Shown here one piece after another: positions 9,678 to 17,713 of a stretch of 47,090 nucleotides of DNA (positions within the stretch are counted from its first letter, which is position 1; every line of letters starts with the position of its first letter). The stretch lies in contig NZ_JAGDXI010000006.1 in the NCBI RefSeq assembly GCF_023256325.1, positions 1-47,090 on the forward strand, given 5' to 3'. The stretch is from Caldisphaera sp. (lineage in GTDB: Archaea > Thermoproteota > Thermoprotei_A > Sulfolobales > Acidilobaceae). The notes beneath the pieces are model-generated. The model made no database searches, was not told where the DNA came from, and worked only from the letters and a program-made list of their open reading frames with translations. Both the position numbers and the translations under genes were made by a program.

Positions 9678-9722
9678 ATGGAATTCCAATGGGGCGAGGG
9701 TATGATGCCCAGCCAATATTAA
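9678..9722 (+). CDS. Putative aro leader peptide MEFQWGEGMMPSQY
   Basis: A 14-residue ORF with an excellent SD: GAGGTGGA, then GTTG, then ATG, 9 nt after the GTG of the SD. It contains one Phe, one Trp and one Tyr, exactly the three end products of the pathway encoded downstream. The presumed transketolase ATG (9689) lies within it, overlapping the Gln-Trp codons (CCAATGG) in the -1 frame, just as at trpB. That ATG is 20 nt from the GTG of the SD, too far for normal initiation here. The ORF ends 31 nt beyond the transketolase ATG. Translation is inferred from SD geometry only. Confidence 0.6.
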   Translation: MEFQWGEGMMPSQY

Positions 9723-10471
9723 ACAGTGGGGATAAACCTCGTTCTTCTCCTAGCTTGGAAAATGTTTATGAATTGTTAATAAAGAAAAAAATTAATGCCA
9801 GCAATAATTTAAACGAATTCCTTAAAAAAATAAATAATTATCATGCCGAATCGTCTAGATCTGTTTTAAACATATTGATAACTCTTTATAATTACTGGGT
9901 TCCAAAAGGAATCGATCTCGGCATAAAAAGGTCCATAATACTTAGTAAAGGACACGCTTCTCCAGCTCTTTATGTTTTACTTTCACAAAATAATGAAATT
10001 GAAGAGGAAGAACTAGAAAGCTTTGCAATGCCGAATTCACGCTTACAGTCTCATCCAGAAGGAGGTAAAATTCCTGGTATATTGTTTTCAACAGGCTCAT
10101 TAGGGCAAGGTCTCTCAGTTGCAAATGGTATAGCATTTGCTGCTAAACTGAATAGGGAAAGAAAAGAAATAGCAGTTATCTTAGGTGATGGAGAACTCGA
10201 TGAAGGACAAATATGGGAATCCATATCTACTTCATTTTCATTAAAAATAGATAATGTTTTAGCTATAATAGATAGAAACGGCTTTCAGTTATCTGGGCCA
10301 ACGGAAGAAATAAAAATAAAAGAATCTATAAAGAAGAAATTTGAAGCATTTGGCTGGTACGCACTAGAAGTAAGGAATGATATAAAGGAATTAATCATTG
10401 CTTTAGATATGTTATCAGAAATAAACGGAATTCCTAAGGCTTTAATAGTTAAAGGTGATATACAAAGTTGA
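9689..10471 (+). CDS. Transketolase, N-terminal (ThDP-binding) subunit
   Basis: First half of a split transketolase; with the next gene it interconverts pentose, triose and erythrose phosphates and supplies erythrose-4-phosphate to the aro pathway. Visible are SKGHASPALY, GSLGQGLSVANGIAFA and the ThDP/Mg site GDGELDEGQIWES followed by DRNGFQLSG. The usual SGHPGGS segment is altered to YHAESSRS: the His remains but the glycines are lost. The start is uncertain. ATG 9689 has no properly spaced SD and overlaps the leader ORF, and the first 22 residues look unlike the family; TTG 9755 is an alternative without an SD. About 260 residues. It overlaps the next gene by 4 nt. Confidence 0.85.
   Translation: MGRGYDAQPILNSGDKPRSSPSLENVYELLIKKKINASNNLNEFLKKINNYHAESSRSVLNILITLYNYWVPKGIDLGIKRSIILSKGHASPALYVLLSQNNEIEEEELESFAMPNSRLQSHPEGGKIPGILFSTGSLGQGLSVANGIAFAAKLNRERKEIAVILGDGELDEGQIWESISTSFSLKIDNVLAIIDRNGFQLSGPTEEIKIKESIKKKFEAFGWYALEVRNDIKELIIALDMLSEINGIPKALIVKGDIQS
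9693..9714 (+). promoter_or_regulatory. Possible RNA hairpin at the aro start region
   Basis: GGC (9693-9695) can pair with GCC (9712-9714), and GGG (9698-9700) with CCC (9708-9710), leaving a 7-nt loop; this is unusually GC-rich for the region. It begins 1 nt after the leader Trp codon. CGAGG at 9695-9699 could alternatively pair with CCTCG at 9737-9741, and ACCTC at 9736-9740 could pair with the SD GAGGT at 9666-9670. These pairings exclude each other in part and could form a switch. No folding energy was calculated. Confidence 0.35.
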
Positions 10472-11406
10472 ACCTAAATTATAGCTATAGAGACTCATTT
10501 GGTAAAGCATTAGTTAAAGTAGGAGAAAAAAAGAAAGAGGTAATTGTTGTTGATTCTGACGTATCTAAGTCTACATATACAAAATATTTTGCTGAAAAAT
10601 TCCCAAATAGGTTCGTATCTGTTGGGATTAGCGAGCAAGATCTTATAGGTTTTTCTTCAGGACTCGCTTTAGGCGGGAAAATACCTATTGCTGTTGCATT
10701 TTCAATGTTTTTAATGAGAGCATGGGAACAAATAAGAAACACCATTGCAAGGGATAATTTAAACGTAAAAATAGTTGGAACTCATTCGGGTTTATCTGAT
10801 TTTTTAGATGGATCTTCACATCAAGCAATAGAAGATATATCCTTAATTAGAATATTGCCCAATTTTACTGTTTTATCACCTTCAGATATAATTGCAACTG
10901 AGAAACTTGTTTATGAGATGGTAGACCATTATGGACCAGTATATATGAGAATCGGTAGAGACAATTCACCGAAAATTTATGATGAAAGTGAGGAGTTCAG
11001 AATAGGTAAATCTAAAGTACTAATGGAAGGAGAAGATATTTTAATAGTTTCATATGGACCTATGGTTGCTATTTCACAAGAAGTAGCTAATTCATTAAAT
11101 AAAAAAGGTTTTAGCATATCATTAATAGATCTTTATTCTATAAAACCATTTGATGAACAAACTGTTATAAAGTATTCGAAAAAAGCAAATCATGTTGTTG
11201 TTATAGAAGAGCACAACGTTAACGGAGGAGTAGGCGATATGATATCTTCTTTTTTGTCTTCCAGAATACCTAGAAAGGTTACTAAAATAGGAATAGAAGA
11301 TTCTTTTGGAACTTCCGGTAGAAGCTATTTTGAATTAATTGAATTTTTTAAATTAACTCCTAAATTTATTGAAGATAAATTAAAGGTGATGCGTGATGAA
11401 TTATAA
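10468..11406 (+). CDS. Transketolase, C-terminal subunit
   Basis: Second half of the split transketolase (pyrimidine-binding and C-terminal domains). The catalytic Glu lies in VSVGISEQDLIGFSSGLAL; HSGLSDFLDGSSHQAIEDI, GPVYMRIGRD and the C-terminal VVIEEHNVNGGVGD are typical. 312 residues. The start is TTG 10468, with GGTGAT upstream at 10454-10459; it overlaps the TGA of the preceding gene, so the two subunits are probably translated in coupled fashion. Sulfolobus also encodes transketolase as two genes beside aro genes, which supports a dedicated role in aromatic synthesis. Confidence 0.9.
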   Translation: MNLNYSYRDSFGKALVKVGEKKKEVIVVDSDVSKSTYTKYFAEKFPNRFVSVGISEQDLIGFSSGLALGGKIPIAVAFSMFLMRAWEQIRNTIARDNLNVKIVGTHSGLSDFLDGSSHQAIEDISLIRILPNFTVLSPSDIIATEKLVYEMVDHYGPVYMRIGRDNSPKIYDESEEFRIGKSKVLMEGEDILIVSYGPMVAISQEVANSLNKKGFSISLIDLYSIKPFDEQTVIKYSKKANHVVVIEEHNVNGGVGDMISSFLSSRIPRKVTKIGIEDSFGTSGRSYFELIEFFKLTPKFIEDKLKVMRDEL

Positions 11407-12190
11407 GTTAGTTAGCAAAGAATATAAGGAAAAAACTTTAGTTAAAGTAGGTAATGTAGTTGTTGGAGAGAAACCTGTTATAATAGCAGGTCCATGTGCT
11501 GTAGAAAACAGAGAGCAAATTATTAAAACAGCTTTTTTTGTTAAGGAAAATGGAGCAAAAATTTTGAGAGGGGGAGCATATAAACCCAGAACATCGCCGT
11601 ATAGCTTTCAAGGTTTAGGTGAACAAGGTTTAAAGCTTTTAAGAGAAGCATCGGATGAGGCAAAAATACCTTTTGTAACAGAAATAATGGATATAGAGCA
11701 TATAAAGATTGTTTCTGAGTATGCTGATGCTCTTCAAGTGGGAGCAAGAAATATGCAAAACTATTCATTATTGAAAGAGTTGGGGAAAATTGATAAGCCG
11801 ATTTTCTTAAAGAGAGGATTTGGCAACACTGTTGAGGAGCTCTTACAATCTGCAGAATACATATTAAATGGAGGAAACGAACAGGTAGTATTAGTTGAGA
11901 GGGGTATAAGAACATTCGAATCATCAACTAGGTTTACTTTAGATATAGCAGCCGTACCTGTATTAAAGGGCCTAACGCATTTACCAGTTATAGTAGATCC
12001 AAGTCATGCAGCTGGTAAAAGGGTTTTAGTTCCTCCATTAGCAAAAGCTGGCATAGCAGTAGGTTCTGATGGATTAATGATAGAGGTTCATCCAGAACCA
12101 GATAAAGCTTTATCAGATGGCCCTCAGCAGCTTACTTTTGATATGTTTAAGCAATTAATGGACGACATAAAGAAAATAGCGGTGATTTAA
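11396..12190 (+). CDS. DAHP synthase, type I-beta without regulatory domain
   Basis: Condenses phosphoenolpyruvate and erythrose-4-phosphate to DAHP, the first committed aromatic step. Motifs are IIAGPCAVE (metal Cys), LRGGAYKPRTSPYSFQG, LQVGARNMQN, FLKRGFG, ERGIRTFE and the metal-binding VDPSHAAGKR. The 264 residues cover only the barrel; there is no N-terminal ACT domain (as in Thermotoga) and no chorismate mutase domain, so no built-in feedback site is visible. ATG 11396 is preferred, 10 nt after the GTG of the SD GGTGAT (11385-11390); a GTG one codon earlier is possible. It overlaps the transketolase gene by 11 nt. Confidence 0.93.
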   Translation: MNYKLVSKEYKEKTLVKVGNVVVGEKPVIIAGPCAVENREQIIKTAFFVKENGAKILRGGAYKPRTSPYSFQGLGEQGLKLLREASDEAKIPFVTEIMDIEHIKIVSEYADALQVGARNMQNYSLLKELGKIDKPIFLKRGFGNTVEELLQSAEYILNGGNEQVVLVERGIRTFESSTRFTLDIAAVPVLKGLTHLPVIVDPSHAAGKRVLVPPLAKAGIAVGSDGLMIEVHPEPDKALSDGPQQLTFDMFKQLMDDIKKIAVI

Positions 12191-13230
12191 TGATATTTAA
12201 TATAAACGGAAATGAAGTAAATATTTTGATAGGAGATAATATATTAAATAAATTTGATCAAGAGAAAAAGTATTTTATAATATATCAGGATTCATTATCA
12301 AACGAACTAAATAAAATTGTATCTAATTTGAAATATTATGATATTTATAAAGCACCTGATGGAGAAAGGGCCAAAGATATTAATGTTGTATTAGATATAA
12401 TAAAGAAAATGGTAAAAAAAGGGTATACAAGAAAAGATGCTATAATATCATTGGGAGGAGGAACTATTTCTGATTTAGCTGGTTTTGTTGCATCTATTTA
12501 TATGAGGGGAATTGACCTTATTAATATACCGACAACACTCTTATCAATGGTAGACGCATCTATAGGAGGAAAAAATGGTGTAAATTTTGAAGGAATTAAA
12601 AATGTTATTGGTACATTTTATCAGCCCAAAATAATAATAAACGATATATCGTTTTTGAGAACTTTACCTAAAGAAGAAATATTGAATGGCATGGGAGAAG
12701 TGATAAAATATTCTGTTACTATGGATAAAAATCTTTATAATTATTTAATAGACAATAAAGATAATATACTAAACTTAAATAAAGAGCCATTAATTTTTAT
12801 TATAGAATCGTCTATAAAAGATAAAATGAAAATAGTTATTAATGATGAAAAGGAAACAAATGGGTTGAGGACTGTTCTAAACTTTGGACATACTATAGGT
12901 CATGCAATAGAATCTGGGAGCGAGTTTAAAATTAAACACGGTTTTGCAGTATCTTATGGTATGATTTGTGAAACTCAAATAGGAATTAATGAAAGAATTA
13001 TTAACGAAGATGTTTATTACGCTATAAAGAATGCTGTTGATTTGTATAATATAAAAATAGATTTAAATAATATAAATATAAATAAAGCTTTGGAATCTTT
13101 AGGAAAAGATAAGAAGAGATTGAATAATAGAAAAATTATGATTCCGTTACCTGTTAGAATTGGAGAATTTAAGATATTTACGTTGGATTTAGATATAATT
13201 GAGAAGGGATTTATAAGATGTCTAAATTAA
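12190..13230 (+). CDS. aroB: 3-Dehydroquinate synthase
   Basis: NAD- and metal-dependent cyclisation of DAHP to 3-dehydroquinate. The NAD-binding stretch SLGGGTISDLAGFVAS, NIPTTLLSMVDASIGGKNGV, MGEVIKY and the metal ligands in NFGHTIGHAIE and KHGFAVSYGM are present. 346 residues, the normal classical type; it is not the alternative archaeal DHQ synthase II of methanogens. ATG 12190 shares a base with the preceding stop (TAATG) and has GGTGAT 3 nt upstream. Confidence 0.95.
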   Translation: MIFNINGNEVNILIGDNILNKFDQEKKYFIIYQDSLSNELNKIVSNLKYYDIYKAPDGERAKDINVVLDIIKKMVKKGYTRKDAIISLGGGTISDLAGFVASIYMRGIDLINIPTTLLSMVDASIGGKNGVNFEGIKNVIGTFYQPKIIINDISFLRTLPKEEILNGMGEVIKYSVTMDKNLYNYLIDNKDNILNLNKEPLIFIIESSIKDKMKIVINDEKETNGLRTVLNFGHTIGHAIESGSEFKIKHGFAVSYGMICETQIGINERIINEDVYYAIKNAVDLYNIKIDLNNININKALESLGKDKKRLNNRKIMIPLPVRIGEFKIFTLDLDIIEKGFIRCLN

Positions 13231-13967
13231 GCCTCGGCTTATTGGGAGAAAATATTAGTAAAAGTCCTTCTCCAATCCTTCACAATTTCATTTATAATTA
13301 TTTTAATATAGAAGCTGAATATAAATTATATGAAATAAAAAGGGAAAGTTTTCATGAAAAAATTAATTACATAATTAAAAATAACTATGGACTAAATGTT
13401 ACGATGCCATATAAAGAATTAATAATAAAATATACAAAAGAAGTTTCAGATGATGCCAAAAAAATTGGAGCAATAAACACTATTAAAGGTGATATTGGAT
13501 ATAACACAGATTATCTCGCTTTCAAAAAAATGCTATCGCAATATGATATAAAAACTTGTTTAATTATGGGTGCAGGAGGATCCGCAAGGGCAGCATCTTT
13601 TGCAGTTTCTGAATTAGATCCTGACATTATTTTAATATATAATAGAAGTGTAGAAAGGGCTATGAATTTGATAAATGATCTCAAAAAAATTGGTACTAAT
13701 GCAACATATATACAAAGTTTAAATGGAATAGAAGTAGATGCATTAATAAATACAATTCCTGTTGATCTAGACTTTAATATTAAATCGAAAACTATTTATG
13801 TTGATCTAGTTTATACGAGAAAAGCCAAAAAAATTTCACAAAATATAATTGATGGCATTGATTTCTTAATAGAACAGGGTTTGTTATCTGATGAAATATG
13901 GTTTAATATTAAAGCAGATGAAGAGGTTAAGAAATATGTCAGGAAACTCGTTAGGAAATCTTTTTAG
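13218..13967 (+). CDS. aroE: Shikimate dehydrogenase
   Basis: NADP-dependent reduction of 3-dehydroshikimate to shikimate. Visible are [11 protein letters not shown] (shikimate-binding serines), NVTMPYKE (catalytic Lys), GAINTI, NTDYLAF and the nucleotide loop [10 protein letters not shown]. 249 residues, compact for the family. ATG 13218 overlaps aroB by 13 nt; the upstream AAGGGATT is a weak SD. Its 3' end contains the aroC start. Confidence 0.93.
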   Translation: MSKLSLGLLGENISKSPSPILHNFIYNYFNIEAEYKLYEIKRESFHEKINYIIKNNYGLNVTMPYKELIIKYTKEVSDDAKKIGAINTIKGDIGYNTDYLAFKKMLSQYDIKTCLIMGAGGSARAASFAVSELDPDIILIYNRSVERAMNLINDLKKIGTNATYIQSLNGIEVDALINTIPVDLDFNIKSKTIYVDLVYTRKAKKISQNIIDGIDFLIEQGLLSDEIWFNIKADEEVKKYVRKLVRKSF

Positions 13968-15087
13968 AATAACTACATTTGGTGAAAGCCACGGTAAAGC
14001 AATAGGTGTAGTCATAGATGGTGTTCCAGCAGGTTTAAAATTAAGTGAAGAAGATATTTATTTTGAACTAAAATATAGAAAACCTGGAAATAAATATGTT
14101 TCAACAAGAAAAGAGGAAGATAAACCACAGATTTTAAGCGGGATATTTAACGGTAAAACGACAGGAATGCCTATAGCAATACTTATAGAAAATAAAGATG
14201 CAATGCCGATACACTATGAAGAAATCAAACATAAGCCAAGACCCGGGCATGCAGATCTACCATTTATTGAAAAATATGGATATGAAAACTGGGACTATAG
14301 AGGCGGCGGTAGGAGCTCTGCTAGAGAAACCGTAGCAAGGGTTGCAGCGGGTGCCATTGCTAAGAAACTTCTATTGCTTTATAATACAATGGTTGCAGGT
14401 TATATTAAAGCGTCTGCAGATTTATTTATAGAAGAAACACCAAATTTTGATGATATTCTTTGTTCAAGAGAAAGTGAAGTTAGAACTATAAAAAGAGAAG
14501 AAAATAAGTTTAAGGAAATAATTGAAAAAGTAAGAAGAGAAGGAGATAGTATAGGAGGGCTTGTAGAAATAATTGTAAAAAATCCGCCTAAAACATTGGG
14601 TGAACCTGTTTTCAATAAACTTAAAGCCGATCTTGCAAAAGCATTATTGTCTATACCAGGAGTTGTTGGGTTTGAATATGGAATAGGATTCAATTCTTAT
14701 AAACTTAAAGGTAGTGAAGTAATGGATGAAATATATTACGATGGAGAATTTAGGTTTAGAAAAAACGTTTCTGGAGGCATCTTAGGAGGTATATCCACAG
14801 GTGAAGACATAATATTGAGAATAGCGTTTAAGCCAACTAGCTCTATAAATAAAGAACAGAAAACAGTAGACTTACTGGATAATCTAAAACCAACTACGTT
14901 ATCAATAATTGGAAGACATGATCCATGCATAGCTATTAGAGGTGTTTCAGTAGCAGAATCGATGGTGGCCTTAACTTTAGTTGATCATTCTATGCTATCT
15001 GGTATAATACCTAGGGTTAGATTAACCGATCAGCAAAGTGAAATTATAGAAAAGAGGTGGTCAGAATTCAAGAAGAAATGCATATAG
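13936..15087 (+). CDS. aroC: Chorismate synthase
   Basis: FMN-dependent conversion of EPSP to chorismate. The N-terminal signature [32 protein letters not shown] and the C-terminal [17 protein letters not shown] are clear. The start chosen is ATG 13936, which gives [11 protein letters not shown], has AGAGGTT 8 nt upstream and leaves 383 residues; an ATG at 13891 would add an unrelated 15-residue extension. It overlaps aroE by 32 nt. Confidence 0.94.
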   Translation: MSGNSLGNLFRITTFGESHGKAIGVVIDGVPAGLKLSEEDIYFELKYRKPGNKYVSTRKEEDKPQILSGIFNGKTTGMPIAILIENKDAMPIHYEEIKHKPRPGHADLPFIEKYGYENWDYRGGGRSSARETVARVAAGAIAKKLLLLYNTMVAGYIKASADLFIEETPNFDDILCSRESEVRTIKREENKFKEIIEKVRREGDSIGGLVEIIVKNPPKTLGEPVFNKLKADLAKALLSIPGVVGFEYGIGFNSYKLKGSEVMDEIYYDGEFRFRKNVSGGILGGISTGEDIILRIAFKPTSSINKEQKTVDLLDNLKPTTLSIIGRHDPCIAIRGVSVAESMVALTLVDHSMLSGIIPRVRLTDQQSEIIEKRWSEFKKKCI

Positions 15088-15830
15088 CTTATGCAGGTGT
15101 TTCTATAGTTAATGCTATTCCTTGCGGAAGAGGAGCTGTAATACCTATTAATTTGAAAGCATATGCTAAAGAAGGAAGTAAAAATAGGGATTCTCCTTTA
15201 ATAAGTGCCATTGAAGATTATTTATATAAAAAATATAATTTGAAAACAACCTTTCAAATTTTCTCTGAAATACCTGAAGGTGTAGGTTTAAAGAGCAGTA
15301 GTGCTGTTTCTGTTGCTATATTATCATCTATTGAAGAAAAAACGAAAGTATATCCTCCACTCTTGTCTGCAATTATAACAAAAGAATATGGCCTTTCAAT
15401 CACAGGGGCATTTGATGACGCAGTCTCTAGCTATGAAGGAAAAATTAGTTTTACAGATAACTTGAATTTAAAAATATTAAAATTAATCGAAAACCCTTAC
15501 GATTTAAATGTAATAATTGTAATAAAGGGAAGGAGGAATGAGTTAAATGTAAACTTAATGAGAGAAAATTGCAAATTCTTTGATGAGGCATTTAAAAGAG
15601 GTATTAATGGAGATATATTTGGGGCAATTAAAATTAATGGTTACCTTATGGCGAAAATAAACAATTATGAAACAGAAATTTTAGATTATATGATTAAAAA
15701 AGGTGCAATTGCTGCAGGTATTTCAGGTAATGGGCCATCATATTTTGGCTTAGTTAAGAAAGGAGAGGAAGGGCCTTTGCTCGATCACTTTGAAGGATTT
15801 AAAATAGTATTAACCCAGGTGGTAAAATGA
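15078..15830 (+). CDS. Shikimate kinase, archaeal GHMP type
   Basis: Phosphorylates shikimate. It belongs to the GHMP kinase superfamily used by archaea instead of bacterial Aro[17 protein letters not shown] is the ATP loop and [13 protein letters not shown] the C-terminal glycine-rich motif. About 250 residues from ATG 15078. The start is not settled. The strong SD GAGGTGG (15054-15060) stands 21 nt from this ATG but exactly 9 nt from an in-frame ATT at 15066, so a rare AUU start (four residues longer) is possible; GTG 15057 is inside the SD. It overlaps aroC by 10 nt. Confidence 0.9.
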   Translation: MHIAYAGVSIVNAIPCGRGAVIPINLKAYAKEGSKNRDSPLISAIEDYLYKKYNLKTTFQIFSEIPEGVGLKSSSAVSVAILSSIEEKTKVYPPLLSAIITKEYGLSITGAFDDAVSSYEGKISFTDNLNLKILKLIENPYDLNVIIVIKGRRNELNVNLMRENCKFFDEAFKRGINGDIFGAIKINGYLMAKINNYETEILDYMIKKGAIAAGISGNGPSYFGLVKKGEEGPLLDHFEGFKIVLTQVVK

Positions 15831-17053
15831 AGGTTACGATATTACCTTCTATAATTAAAGGAGAATTGGAAGCTCCTAAATCAAAAAGCATAGCTATAAG
15901 AATATTATTTGGATCTTTGATAAATGACGTTTTATTGAAAGAAGAAATTCCTAAGTCTGATGATGTTATTTATGCATATCGATCTATTTTAAAAATGGGA
16001 GTTTTGCATGAAGAAAATAAGCTAAAAAAGCCTAATTCGATAAGCCTAAATAATTTTTTTTATGTTGGGGGATCAGGAACTGTTGCGAGAATTTTATCAG
16101 GGTTAGCAATTATATTGGGTGGAGAAACTGTAATAGATGGAGATCAAAGTTTAAGAAATAGACCTTTTGATGGGTTATTAAAAATTTCTAAGTTAACTGA
16201 TTCTGAGGTTTCTAGTAATAGATTGCCAATCAAGGTAAAAAGTAAGGGAAAGGTTAATTATATTGAATTGCCTGAGCTTGAAAGCTCTCAGTATGTTTCT
16301 GGTATAATCTATGGCATGGCTTTAAATGATGGAGGTATCATAAAAATGAAGGAAAAAATTCCGTCGTTATATTATATAATGTTAACTATTGATTTATTGA
16401 ATAAAATGGGATGCGATATAAAGTTAGAAGAAAATGAAATACATATAGGCAAATGTACAAAAAATGCTTATGAAACATCATTTCCTGGAGATTATTTATT
16501 ATCGTCATTTTATGCTGTTTCATCATTGTTAACCGGGGGGTTAACAATTATAAAAGGGCTTTATGAGCTTCCAAAATACAATGGCGATCATGACATAGTA
16601 AAAATTTTAAATTATGCTAATATTAAATCGGAGGTTAAAGGTGATAAATGGATTGTTTATGGTAATGAGATTAATGGAGAAATAAATGTAGACGTTGAGA
16701 ACACACCTGATATGGCTATGTCGTTAGCTCCCTTAGGGACTAAATTAAAAATTGAAATCAATGGGATAAGAAGATTAAGGATTAAAGAAAGCGACAGAAT
16801 ATTATCTATTAAAGATACCTTGGAAAAATTTGGCAATAATGTAAAAATTTATGATAATAAAATTATAATAAATCCAGGTAAATTAAAAATGGCTGAGATT
16901 AATTGTAACAATGATCATAGGGTAGCTATGATGGCAGCTTCAATTTCATTTATTAAGGGAGGAATAATTAATAATGCTGAATGCATAAACAAAAGCGATC
17001 CGATGCATTGGGAAAGATATAAAAAATTAGGAGGAGAAATGAAAATTGAATAA
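15827..17053 (+). CDS. aroA: EPSP synthase
   Basis: 3-Phosphoshikimate 1-carboxyvinyltransferase, the glyphosate-target step. PKSKSIAIRILFGSL, GGSGTVARILSGLA, RNRPFDGLL, ELPKYNGDHDIVKIL, RIKESDRI and NNDHRVAMMAAS are all recognisable. 408 residues, slightly shorter than bacterial enzymes. The start ATG overlaps the shikimate kinase stop as ATGA. It lies between the kinase and dehydratase genes of the same pathway. Confidence 0.94.
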   Translation: MKVTILPSIIKGELEAPKSKSIAIRILFGSLINDVLLKEEIPKSDDVIYAYRSILKMGVLHEENKLKKPNSISLNNFFYVGGSGTVARILSGLAIILGGETVIDGDQSLRNRPFDGLLKISKLTDSEVSSNRLPIKVKSKGKVNYIELPELESSQYVSGIIYGMALNDGGIIKMKEKIPSLYYIMLTIDLLNKMGCDIKLEENEIHIGKCTKNAYETSFPGDYLLSSFYAVSSLLTGGLTIIKGLYELPKYNGDHDIVKILNYANIKSEVKGDKWIVYGNEINGEINVDVENTPDMAMSLAPLGTKLKIEINGIRRLRIKESDRILSIKDTLEKFGNNVKIYDNKIIINPGKLKMAEINCNNDHRVAMMAASISFIKGGIINNAECINKSDPMHWERYKKLGGEMKIE

Positions 17054-17666
17054 ACCATTGATAGTACTGTCTATACCATATGGTGATGTTAGTGAGTATA
17101 TTAATTCTGAAGCCGATTATATTGAAGTAAGGTTAGACTATAAGAAAAATTTAACAATATATGACATAGATGAGTTTTTAAAATATAAAGAAAAAGTAAT
17201 TTTAACTATTAGGGATTTAAGTGAAGGAGGAATTTTTCCAATAAGAGATGATGCTAAACTAAACATATATAAAAAAATTTTTGATTATGGAATTAAGTAT
17301 GACGTCGAAATGAGATTTTTGGAAAAGTATAAGATACCATACGAAGGCCAGATAGTTTCATCTCATTATTTAAATTCTTTGCCAGGTATAAATGAACTTA
17401 TAGAAAAATATAAGAAACTTGACAATTTGTTTACAGCAAAGGTTGCAATTAAAAACATAAATGGATATAAGTCTATATTAGCAAAGTTCTTAGAAATAAT
17501 AAACAATCCCACAGTAATTCCTATAGGAGCTCCCTGGTATGAGAGAATTTCATATTCATTGCTTGGTTCCAAACTTTTATATGTTTATGACAAAGTACAA
17601 ACAGGGGAAGGCCAACCAAAATTAAGTATAGCTGCTAAAATATTAAAAGAAATATTTAATGGCTAA
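17046..17666 (+). CDS. aroD: 3-Dehydroquinate dehydratase, type I
   Basis: Schiff-base enzyme converting 3-dehydroquinate to 3-dehydroshikimate. EVRLDY (substrate Glu), VILTIRDLSEGG, the active His in IVSSHY, the Schiff-base Lys in FTAKVA and the closing GQPKLSI are visible. 206 residues, short but typical for archaea. The start is TTG 17046 with AGGAGGAG just upstream, overlapping aroA by 8 nt. Last biosynthetic gene of the aro operon. Confidence 0.93.
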   Translation: MNKPLIVLSIPYGDVSEYINSEADYIEVRLDYKKNLTIYDIDEFLKYKEKVILTIRDLSEGGIFPIRDDAKLNIYKKIFDYGIKYDVEMRFLEKYKIPYEGQIVSSHYLNSLPGINELIEKYKKLDNLFTAKVAIKNINGYKSILAKFLEIINNPTVIPIGAPWYERISYSLLGSKLLYVYDKVQTGEGQPKLSIAAKILKEIFNG

Positions 17667-17713
17667 TCATTTATGTTTTTATTTTCATTAGTAATAAGTT
17701 AGATGGGATTAAA

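Noticed and set aside
11541-11927. 128-codon open frame antisense to DAHP synthase
   Set aside because: It is fully inside a conserved enzyme gene, with no promoter or SD on that strand.
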